From: Hymenopus coronatus | Taxonomy: Eukaryota > Arthropoda > Insecta > Mantodea > Hymenopodidae | Direction: 5' to 3' | DNA length: 64,000 nucleotides | Assembly: GCA_030762935.1 (NCBI GenBank) | Contig: CM060883.1 | Coordinates: 53,156,001 to 53,220,000 of the forward strand | Shown here: piece by piece, positions 10,806 to 22,800 of the stretch | Numbering within the stretch: the stretch's first letter is position 1 | Layout: each line of letters starts with the position of its first letter | Translations under genes and position numbers: made by a program | The notes under the pieces: model-generated | Database searches by the model: none | What the model was told of the DNA's origin: nothing | The model's input: the letters and a program-made list of their open reading frames with translations, nothing else

Positions 10806-13800
10806 GAAGTTTTTAGTATTCTCTCTCTCCACCTCCCTCTCACTACCTCTTTTTACTTTCTCTACCAAATATTATGTACATACATAATAAGTAGAAAAGG
10901 TTTTGTATTCCACCCAAAAATTTCATACTGAGACATTACCAAAAATGCATGTTTTGAGAACAGAGCATTTTTAGAAAAAGGGTGTGCATGTGAATGTGTG
11001 TGGGAGCGCATTTATGTGGACAGCATAACTCAAAAACAAAAAGTGAGTTAAATACCAAACTTGGTATTTAGGTTTAGTAGGTATCTTCTAAGTATACAAC
11101 CTAAAGATTTTCAGAAAAATCCCACTCCAAACTACCCTCTATATGAAAGAATTTTCAAAATTTTCAAAAATGGTTTCAACAATTTTGATTAAAATAGTGA
11201 ATACTAAAGATATTTACATAACAAATAAAATGTATGTCTGAAATTTCTTGGGAAACAAAATTTATATATATACATATATACATATATTTTTTTTGCTAAC
11301 CATTTCCAAGATATTCCTTGTTATTGATATTAAAATTTCCAATACTTAAATTTTTCTCAAATGTTAAGTTATTGTTCACTTTTTTTTCATCCTGGTCATG
11401 CAAAGAGGATGGAAATTCAATTGAATCACATAGCGACAGGCTTTTAAAAAGAGTTCCATCTTTTGCTTAGAAAGAACTAAGTAAGAAATCATTTCTGGTA
11501 TTTTTATCATGATTAGAGTATAGAGAAGAATAAGCTTTTGTAAGAATAATTTGTTGCAGAATAGGTAGAGAAAGTCATGTGAAAGTAACACATCAGACTT
11601 GTTTTGTTTTTGATATAGTTTAGGTGAAATCTTTATATAGGTTTTTGGCTTCCTCTACTACTGTATAACTGCTAGAGAAACAATAAATATTTTTATACAG
11701 AACATCCATTTTTTTTTTTTTTTTTGGTAGCTTAACGTCCTTTAACCTGGTTGGTCATATCAGACAATGAATGAAATTGGTGAAATGATGCTAAAATGAT
11801 CTCGGGGTCCATGGAGCTTAAAGTTACTCGACATCCATCTTCTCAGGATAAAAAAAAAAAAAAACCTTATCTGGGTAACTCACCCTAAGTGAGATACAAA
11901 CTCAATGTGAGGTAGACATGCTACCACCATACTACCCAGGCAGGCCAATATGCATTTTGTTGCACTATAATTTCAGTTATTACTGAGCTTTTTCTTCACT
12001 CAAATAACGAAGTACATTGTATTTTCTTCAATGCCCATAAACTTAGATCTCTGAACTAGTTTCAAGTGATACTGACACAAATGTTATAGAAGCTTGAGCA
12101 CTTAAATAGTTAATTACAAAAGGCTAAAATTGTTAATATATGCTCCACAGGTATCTTTCTTTATATCCTAAATTCTGTTTTATTATGGTTTCTTATAATC
12201 GTAACATCTATAATTTTGAAGACACAAAGCATGTTTTCTTTTAAGTTAATAAGTCAAATTAGCTGATATAATCCACCAAGACTTCTATGCATCATTATGA
12301 ATATGAGAGTCAAAAGCCTAAATAAGTAGTTTAATATGCAAGATACAAATTCAAGAATTGTTTTGAACTATGAAACTCTTAAGTAGTCTGTTAGTGCACA
12401 CAGCTACTATTTTTCTTAGAATGAGATGTTGGAATACCTATTTGAAATACCTTCAAATAATGAAAAATAATGCAGAAAAAAAAAAAAAACCTTTGCAAGC
12501 TTGAATACTACAAATTAATTTGAAAATAATTAATTTTACCTGCTCTCTCAAAATGAGGAAGAAGATGCACCAGATAAACCCTTTCTGGGCCACCAAGGAT
12601 TGTGTTAGAAACTGTTAGCACATCTTTAGTAAGTTGTTCTGCTGCATTCAGTTTGCCTTCAAGTTTATCTGGATACTTTCCAAGTTTATCAGTGTATATC
12701 TACAGTAAATAGAGTGAATAAAAATAAACATTGAAATATGAACATAACATACTGATTAAGAAACAAGTAGCAAAATAATAACTGCATTCCTCAATAGATT
12801 GCTTACACTTTAACATATACACAGAACTGCTAAAAGTTCTGTCAGTACTTTCAATGCATATACTACTAAATAAAACTGCAAATCCAATAAATATAATTAT
12901 ATTCTGAAAGAATACAAAAAATGCTACAAAATGTACAGACTCTCATTTGAAATGATCACAATGTGCGACAACACAGTGGCGAAGACATTGAAGCCACTCA
13001 ACAACAGCTGCATGGATCGTGTCCAATGGAATTTTCTTGACAACTGATTTGATTGATTCTTTTAGCATCTCAATATTGCGGTACCTCCTTTGGATTGCTA
13101 TTGCCTCGAGCTTCTGCCACAGAAAATAATTCAATGAATTAAAGTCCAGACTTCTGCTAGGTCAGTTTGCAGCAGTGAGATATTCGTTGCCAACCACTGG
13201 TTGCTGCATGGCTTTTGCTTTGCGTGTTTACTTGCCCCATATGTTGTTAACAAAGCCTGGGATCAAACCTGGCATGTGTCCTTTAATTTTCAGTTAGCAA
13301 ATGCCATTTTTTTTATTTATGGATGCTCTTAAACTGCTGCGGTTCTCAACCATTCTATACTGGGCATGAAAGACCCCTTAACTTTGCTCAGAGGCCTCTT
13401 TATCAGGCTTGAGGTTCTTTTACGTACCATAAATCTATGACATGGGAGCAATGGCTTTACTTCCATTCTGAAGGAAGCCATGCTAAGGATTTTTACACCC
13501 GAAAAAAATCCATCATCCTCTGCTGGGCTTGAACCCGCGACCTTGGGTATATGAAGTTAGTATGGTAACCATTACACCACAGAGGGCGACAGTAAATGCC
13601 TTGTGCAGCTTTTATATGCACTAACATGTAAATCATCTTTCAAAATATGAGACAATGTTCTTGAAGGGATGTTCATTTTATGAGACAAAATTGTTTGTTT
13701 ACATGAAGGATTGCATCGAATGCCGTGCTTGAACAAACAACATTCACAACTTCTTTTGTGCATACACACCTAGAACGGCCAGATCTGCCACATTCCATAG

Positions 13801-16800
13801 TTGCACCTGTTTCGTTAAATCACGTTGTTGTACAAAATATGAGGGGCATATTGAAACTCATGAGCAACACTGTTTTACAATCTTAATATTTATTTTTAAG
13901 CCAAACCAAATACATCATCATAATCTACAGACTTTCTTTCACTTTTCGACATAGTCATAGCACACATTTTTCCCATCGTTCTACAAGTTTGAAAATGCCC
14001 TTGTGATAGAACTCCATTCCAGCTACCCGCAGACCCTGACGCATTGCTTTCCGAATATCCTCCAGCGTCTCGTAGTGTTGGCCACGCATCTGCTCCTTCA
14101 CAAAACCGAAAAGATGGTAGTCAGAGGGTGCCAAGTCGGGACTGTAGGGAGGATGTGGAAGAGTTTCCCACCCTAATGCCCTGATCTTCTCCATAGTGGC
14201 ACGGGCAGTATGCGGACGCGCATTATCCTGTTGAAGGATGATCCTCTTTCCAGGGCATTTATCACGCAAAGCCCTACAGAGCTTCAGAAGTGTCTTGATG
14301 TAGCGGGCAGAATTTATGGTTTGTCCAGGCTCAAGAAAGTCAACCAGAATGCAACCTTGTGCATCCCAAAAGACACTTCCCATAACTTTTCCTACAGACT
14401 GCACTGTCTTCGCTTTCTTCTTCGATGGTGAGTTCAAGTGGTGCCATTCCATACTCTGACGTTTCGTTTCTGGCTCATAGTGATGGAACCAGCTCTCATC
14501 TCCAGTAACAATACACGTCAAAAATTCATCACCTTCATTATGAAATCTCTGAAGAAGGTTTTGTGCAATGGTTCTTCTCTGAAGTTTGTGGTCTTCAGTC
14601 AGTCAATATACGGGGGACCCAACGGGCGCAGACCTTTCGATAAACCAAGCTGTGGATCATTTCTTGCACTGCACTATGTCCTATTCCAAGTTGCGCAGCA
14701 ATTTCATTCACAGTGAAACGCCTATCTCCTGTAATGAGCTCATCAACTCTTTCCTTGTTGCGTTCTGTAGAGGCAGTTCGAGGACGCCCGCTACGAGGCG
14801 CATTTTGCAGACTCGTGTTTCCATCTTTGAAATGTTTCACCCATCTTCTAACACTGCTGGCACCCATGCAGACACCTCCATACGCACGTTGAAGTCTGAG
14901 ATGAATTTCAGGAGCAGATTTTCCTTCTTTCACAAGGAATTCAATGACAGCACGCTGTTGAAACGAAACATCAATGTCAGCCATTTTTCAAACACCGTCT
15001 GTGGTCACGTGATAGAAGCTAATGACGTCACAATATGTCAACATGTGGCTTAAAGTCTGTAGATTACGATCCTGCAATTTGTTTTGTTACATTGTTGAAA
15101 TTTAAATTTTTACAATGGGTTGCTCGTGACTTTCAGTATGCCCCTCGTAAAAATCGTTCATTGATACCAAGAGGCTTCAGCATCCAAAAAATGTCCTTGG
15201 ATAGCTTTCCACAACAAAATGATGCCAGTACAGCACGATTTTTGTACACTCCCCACTCCATCTTTCTCTCTTGCTGGTTATTGGCACAGTGCAAGCCAGT
15301 TCCTTGCAGAGTAGTAAAGGTGACCTCGTGGACGACAATGTACAGAGTTGCCACATTTCTTCATTCACAATTTCCGTACTATAGCACGTTTAAATATAAT
15401 GGACAAAACTTATAGCAGTACTGTGTAAATATTAAATTATCACCTACTGGAGCAGAGAACTGGAATAAAATGAATTTTATAATATATTCCCATATGTAAA
15501 TGATCTTGAGATAATTTCTAACAATGAAGCTACATTACAAAACAGTATCTATGAATAAAATAATACAGGAAAGGAATTAACATGTAAATGCTGTAAATAA
15601 AACATATGTAATGACTGATTGGCAATACCCCAGTGAGATCAAAAATGTTCATTGAAGAACAAATAGTGGAGCAAGTAAATTGTTTTAACTATAAATAGAT
15701 GTACAGCATAAATAGAATGATATAACTAGGTATAAGGTTCTGTCAGAAGAACACGTAGAAATAAAACAAAGAAACATATGACAAATTCCTCTAAAACCAT
15801 GGCTATACCTATGTCTGTATGCTTATGTGGTAGTGAGAGTTGAACTTTCAAAACTAAAGATATAAAGTGACTACAAGCAACTGAGATCACATTTTAAAGG
15901 TCAATCATTGGGGTGACAACAATATCTCTAAACTAAAGAATAACTAACTTAAGAAAATATATATTCTGGTTTTACAATGTGGGTACATTTTCCCGGCACC
16001 CACAACATAGCTTTTCAGCTTCTTTTCATTTTCCATTCTCTGTTTTTCCATAGATCTCCTTAATTTCCCATTACATCGTTGCTTTTAAAATTTCTTGGAA
16101 CCATTTGTGAGGTGATCTGTCTTTCTTCTTCCATCCTAGTTGTGGCCATTCCATTATTCTCTTAGGAATCTTTCACTACTATTCTTTTAGTAGGCCCATA
16201 CCATGCTAATTGTTTTTGTTGAATAAAATCTAAAACTGAATTTTGTACATTCAACCAACTTTAGAATAAATACCCAAGAAAAGTACAAGGATGGAGAAAC
16301 TAGGAAGACATAACAAACAATGGATACACAATGGGCTAAAGAGTTCAATGCTTAAGAAGAAGAATAAGAAGAAGATGACAAAGCGATGGCTCAGGGGAAT
16401 TCATTTCTAATTCTCTGACAAATTATAGATAAATTATTTAGGGCTTCCCTTTATTAATTTTAGATGAAAGGCGTCATTAAGTATGAGCTTCACTCAGTGC
16501 AGTTCACCATTGGTTACGAGGGTTATTTGAATAATTCTGGTAAATTTCCATGAAAGAATGGAACATTTTTGCTGTTGCTTCATGGTTGATAAGCTTTATT
16601 ATTCAAAAGATTGTATACAAATGTCAATATACAGCATATAATTTATTGTTGACAGCCGGCTGAATTTGCCATTGTGTCAACTGCAATTACAAATGGGGAA
16701 AGTGAAGTTTTGTGCTGTTATTAAAAATTTTCATATGAGGGATTGACTGCTGCACAAATCAAAACAAAATTGGATCAAGTTCATTGAAGACCATTTACTT

Positions 16801-19800
16801 TTGCATTAATAAATTTAAACATAGTTGAAGAAGCACAGAAGACAGAGTGATCTGGCCATCCAATTGAGGTCACCACACATGAAACCATTGACAAAATCCA
16901 TGATATGGTAATGCAAGACTGCCGAATAGAATTTCATGAGATTGCTGAGACTGCACGTATCTCAACTGGGTAAGTGCATAATATCCTGCATAGAGAATTT
17001 GCTATGAAGAAGCTGTGCATGAGGTGGGGGTCATAAACTGCTCACCGCAACCAAAAGTGCAACCAGAAGAACATTTCAACACAATGTCTGGCAATGCTTA
17101 ATTGCAATCCACAAGACTTTTGTGCTGATTTGTGGCCACTAATGAAACCTGGATCCATCATTACATCCAGAATCAAAGCAATGGACAAAGGCTGGTGAAA
17201 GTGCAGCAAAGAGGAAAGATCTGCTGGTATGGTGACAGCCACTATTTTTTGGGATTTCCAAGGAATCATTCTCATAGTTTACTTGGAAAACTCATTTTTG
17301 GATTGTTTAAAACTTGATTGGCTGAAAAATGACTTAAGTTAGCATGCAAAAAGATGCTCTTTCACCAAGATAATGCATTGTCCCACACATCAGTGATAAC
17401 AATGGTAAAAGTGCATGAACTGGGCTTTGAACTGGTTCCTCATCCACTTTATTCACCAGACATAGCCCCAAGTGACTTCTTCCTGTTCCCTAATGTGACA
17501 CTTTGGCTTGGTGGGAAGAAATTTTCATCAAATGAAGAAGTGTTAAGAGACCACGGACCTCATAACTTGCATAAGTAATCTCTGAAGTGCCTGATGTCAA
17601 AATTATAAGGCAGTGGAGTGTTAAGAAGAAGTGATGCTACAGTAATAAAAGTAATAAAAATCAACAAAGAAATGAATTGGCTGTGTAACATTAAACAATG
17701 TGCTTTTGTTGATGGTAACTTCTGGGTAACTGAGATGGTGTAATTTACTTTGCTTCTTTGCCCTCTTGCAGGCCAGGTTTATTCATATATATCTCTGTGT
17801 GGAAAAAATTACTAAAATTACATGTTTATTTAATATAACTAAGGTAGAACTTACCTAAGTTCATCCTATAATGGTTTATATATATTCACATTATACTGAA
17901 TAACACCTTATTTTCAAATCAACAATGCCATCACTCAAAAATGTATACGAGACCTGCTTTTCCATTTACATTCCTTGGACCCTTCTGTACATACTATGCC
18001 TCATCCAGGTAATATTAACTACCCCTGTATACCTTTCAATACATAAAAGAGTGGAGCATTACCATTATAATAAAATATAGCCTGTATGTTGGCGAGAACA
18101 AGTTAATATTACCCAGATACTAAGTACATACTTATGATGGTAAGTCACCATTAAGGTAGTTCTCTGAAGTGAGACATACTGGTTGGTTGAACTGGGTAAA
18201 ACATATACAATCAATTGGAAGATTGAATGGCACACTGACAAGTTGTTCACAGTAGCTCAATGATTAGAGCAACTGCATGGAGAGCAGGAGAACCATGTTC
18301 AAATCCCGGCTGTGGCATTGAATTTTTCAACTGGTTCTAATAATGGTTATAATACTTACCCATGAGAGACTATTCCTTAGCTTAGGAGTAAGGCGACTTC
18401 CATTATAATCAGGGATTTCCAACTCTGCTATTACATCCAAACTCAAAATTTCTCGTCCAATTTTGAAGTAATTCCTCCCTGAAAAGTAAAGTTACTTTAT
18501 ATACCATAAATAGACATCTACACTAGCTTTCTGGGGCAAAGTTTAGAAAAAATGAAGGATTTTACATATATATGATGTGTTACATCCACATGACTATCTC
18601 TACCCATTCTTTTATAAATTATTCTTAAGTTGTTTGTCTCCTTCATGCTGAGCATTTTAAGAAATGCCTTCATTACACATTTCATTGAAGTACAAGGACC
18701 CAATTGGCTGAAGCGTCAACTCTTTAAAGAGTGTCATTAAGTGACGATTACACAGTTAATTGTAGATAAGAGGAATAGAGGAAACTGAATTGATAGATTT
18801 TTAAGGGCAGATTGTAAAATAATGGCTCTAAAATTCCACTCTTGCCATATTGACATTGCAAGAAACAACTAAACAACAACATCACTATAATTTGGATATA
18901 ATTTTAAACTGAAATAGCTCTTTTACATTAGTGGATGGAGTGATGAACCAGATTTAAAAAACTGAAACAAGATAACCTTTTCATGCTGGCTGGATTAAGA
19001 CATGTAGAATAGAAACTCAGTTGTTTAAAAACATCAAATGGAAGATCAAAGATTTTCTCTTTAAATTTTTGCCATAATCTGATAAATCCTGTCTAACTTA
19101 AGTGTGAACAACTGCTAATTTTTCAATCTGCTTAAACTTCATGCAACACTAATGTTTCTAGAAGTGTATGCCCTCCTACCCCCTTCTTGGTGAGTGAGTC
19201 AGAAATGCATATCACCAGCCTTTCCATCCAATAGCATGACATAAATATAATTTTGTAAGAATAGTTTGGTGCAGCATAGGTAGAGAACGTTATGTGGATG
19301 GGGCCTTCGATTTTTCTCTTTATGGTTTCCCAGTTATGTATGACATTAAACACACATTAAATTTTATATTTATGGTGCCCACTCCAAAACACTTATTTTC
19401 ACAGATATTTCAATGCAGATTTTATTTATTTATTTATCCTGGTTGGAGTTAAGGCCGTAAGGCCTTCTCTTCCACTCTATCAACCAATACATTAAATTCA
19501 ATACAGCAATGATACAATGAATAAAAGGATAAAGAACAAAAATACAATTCTATACAACTTAATAAATACATATATAAAAAGGTGCAACAAATATACTGAA
19601 ATGAAAAGAAAAAAAAAAACTGTAAACAAAATTATTTTAATATCTTGCCAGCACAAAATTATTAATAACAATAAATGAAAGTAGTGATGTATTTATCATA
19701 TTAATACAGCAGCAGATTAGGTTTGATTACAAATGTATGCCGTAATTTTCTGCTTGAAGAATATAACATTTTGGCAGTCCCTTACATGTTCAGGCAGGGA

Positions 19801-22800
19801 ATTCCAAAAACAAGCTAAATCTATTGTAAATGATAATGAATAGAAGGTTGTATGATGAGCAGGTATAGCAAGGACAGAGTGTTGTGAGTGAATTTCTTAA
19901 TTATGACAGTCAGAAAGATTTTTGAAGTGAATGAACATTTAGATAGTTTGGAATGCGAGAATCAAGGAGTTGATAGAGAAATGATAAAGAATGCAATTTT
20001 CTTCTATCTCTAAGCTGGAGTCATTTAAGTATTTTGAGCGATGGTGCAACATGATCAAATTGACAGAGATCGCATACAAAGCGTACACACGTATTCTGAG
20101 CTCGATGAATTCTTAGAGTCAAATTTTCAGTTAGGTTAGTAAAAAGAGAGTCACAATAGTTAAAATGGGACATCACAAGTGTTTGTATTAATATTTTCTT
20201 AATTGAAGTTGGTAGAAAGCCATTTATACATTTTAAAGGATAGACTATTGAGAATACTTTTATACATGCATGTGTAACTTGTGTCTTCCAGTTTAAATTT
20301 TGATCTATATAAACTCCAAGATTCTTTACTGTATTACGAAATGGTATTTCAGAATTTTTACACTCTTTACAGAGTACTATGTACTATGATGTGACACGAA
20401 GAATTTCAAGAAAACCCTCCCAATCCAAGCTACCTTTTCATGGAAACGTTTTTGAAAATTTGTTTTTCTCAAAAATGGTTCTAAAGATTTTCATTACAAC
20501 ATCATCTACATGACAAAATAAAATGCATATCTTGAATTTTCTTGGAATAGCCTCTGAAGTCCTCTTCATTTTGGATGACTTTTGCATAACTGGTAAACCG
20601 TAAGAGATAGGCCAAAATGCACTTCACAACAAATTAAAGAGTTAATCGTTGCCGAGGTGTTCCTTGTTATTGGTTTCAGTTTTAAAATACTTAAACTTTT
20701 CTCAAATAGGAAGTCATAATTCGTTTCATATTTCATTTGTTTTATTCCTGGCTATGCGAGATTTCAATTTATCACATAGTGACCAGCTTTTAAATGATTT
20801 TATTATTGTTTTACCCTAATTTATTCCTTTATTTCCCTTCTGCTTATTAGAAACATAATAAGACCATTTCTGCTATTTATTTTGATTAGCTTGAAGTAGA
20901 TAGAAGAAAAATCTTTTGTAAGAATAGTTTATTTGCAAAATAGGTAGAGAAAAAATATTAAATGGTGCTTTATTTATGGACACTCTTTAACTGCTGTGGT
21001 TCTCAGAGTCCCATTCTATACTGGGCGTGAAAGACTGCTTAATTTTGCTTAGAGGCCTCTCTATCAGGCTTGAGGTTCTTTTCTGTGTCATATATCTATG
21101 ACACGGGACCCACGGCTTTGCTTTACTTCCCTTCCGAAGGAAGCCATGTTAAGGATTTTTATGTCTGAAAGCTCCATCGTCCTCTGCCGGGTTTGAACCC
21201 GCGACCTTGGATATATGAGCATGGTAACCATTACACCGCGGAGGGCGACTACATGTAGAGAAAGTCATATGAGTACAATGCATAAGATTTTTTAAATTAA
21301 ATGGAATACTAAATCCCAGGTATGCAGCACAGTATAATATGAATGAATAATCAGTCATCAAATAATACAATGACAGATTTCTCTTAAAAACACCATAGTG
21401 TTGGTAAATACTATTGATGTCTTAGTAAGTTAAATGGAAGAAAAATTCAATGTATATAATTTTATATGTCATGAAAATATGTTACACATATTGTATTTGA
21501 ATCAAAGTCGTTCAAACCATTTTTTAAAAAATCAAAATTGTTTAAAAATGTTCCCTCTTAAGGGTGGGAGGATCTTTTTAAACATCTTTGTCTTACTGTT
21601 GGCAGATGCTTAATATATATTGACCTTTTGGTTTTGAACTATGCTGTTCTAAGAATAGCATCTGAGGACCTCTTTAACTCCGGATGAGTTTTGCAGAATT
21701 TTGCATAACAAATAAACAATAAGAGATAGACAAAACTTACTACACAAAAAATGTAGGACTACCCAGGCAGGTTAATTCTTGTTATGGTTTCAATTTTAAA
21801 TTACCTAACTTTCCTCAAACGGGACCATGCAAAGTAAATCAAACCTCAATTGTTTCGCACAGTCACCCGTTTTTAAAAGATTTGACTATCACTTTAGCAT
21901 AATGTATTCTCTTATTTCCCTTCTACTTACAAAGAAGCAAGTAATATGACCAATTCTTTAATGTCTATCTTGATTAGACAGATTATATACAGAACAGCCA
22001 GAGAAAGTTATGTGAATGGAACACATCAGATTTCTTTTTTTTTTTAAGCTTACCAGAAAATATTTGGGGGAGAGCACATATACATATGTAAGTAGTCTGC
22101 CTACTTGCTTTTCTCCCTCGCTAGTGAAAAGGAGCTTTACTCTAAACAGGCCTAAGTTAAAACATTTCAGAACAGAAGCTTACCATACGTATCATTGATG
22201 AATCTTTTAGCCAACACTTGTGATATTTGTTCCTTTAAATAAATTTGGACCAAGGTGAAGTACAGCAATGTATTTGGTAGACACTTTGGATACATTTGAA
22301 TTTCTTCTTTTCTTTTGGGATCTTGTAACTCCTGAACAAGCACATCATATATGCTTGGTTTTGTTTTAGGTTCATAGTTAAAAATTGACAACACAAATGC
22401 TAGTCTTTCTATTTCTTTTAGTCGGGCATCTTTGGAGTTCTTGATAAATTTTTCACTAAGTTTATCCATAACACCCTCGTGGTACACATGTATATTTGTT
22501 CCCACCAACGAAATGTGCAAACAGCATGTAAGAGACAAGCGAGGTATTTCACCTTTAAGTTTATCTAATAATGTTACTAATGTGTCTGCACTAGGAGGAT
22601 GCAATGAATAACGAATCACTTTAAGAATAGCTGCAAGAGTGATATTACTTACACTTTGCACTTCATCTACAGTGCGCCTCATTATTTCCATTAGAAGGGT
22701 TTGGCTTCTTATTGGTGTTTTACTTTTGAAAAAACCCATAGCTAGGATTCCAATTTCTGCTAAGGACAATTTATCTATACACTTTTCCAAACTGTATTCA

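Larger units (their letters stand above)
12940..15355 (-). pseudogene. Old DDE transposase remnant, split into three by later insertions
   Basis: The N-terminal piece (15150-15355) reads WGVYKNRAVLASFCCGKLSK and DIFWMLKPLGINERF. The middle (13601-13838) reads MNIPSRTLSHILKDDLHVSA then YKSCTRHL, a homeodomain-like DNA-binding region. The C-terminal piece (12943-13305) reads NYFLWQKLEAIAIQRRYRNI, the region after the third catalytic residue. This order matches a Tc1/mariner-related DDE transposase family common in arthropods (family name not certain). A mariner (13840-15147) and a SINE (13306-13590) sit in it. Frameshifts and missing catalytic segments show it was dead. It lies in FASTKD intron 2. 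Confidence 0.65.

Noticed and set aside
14586..15053. Plus-strand frame of 155 codons
   Set aside because: It is antisense to the mariner 2 transposase, whose minus-strand frame carries the known motifs.
22167..22183. Continuation of FASTKD exon 1 to the stop at 22167
   Set aside because: A strong donor (G|GTAAGC) precedes it and exon 2 joins in phase, continuing the protein; ending there would remove the RAP domain.
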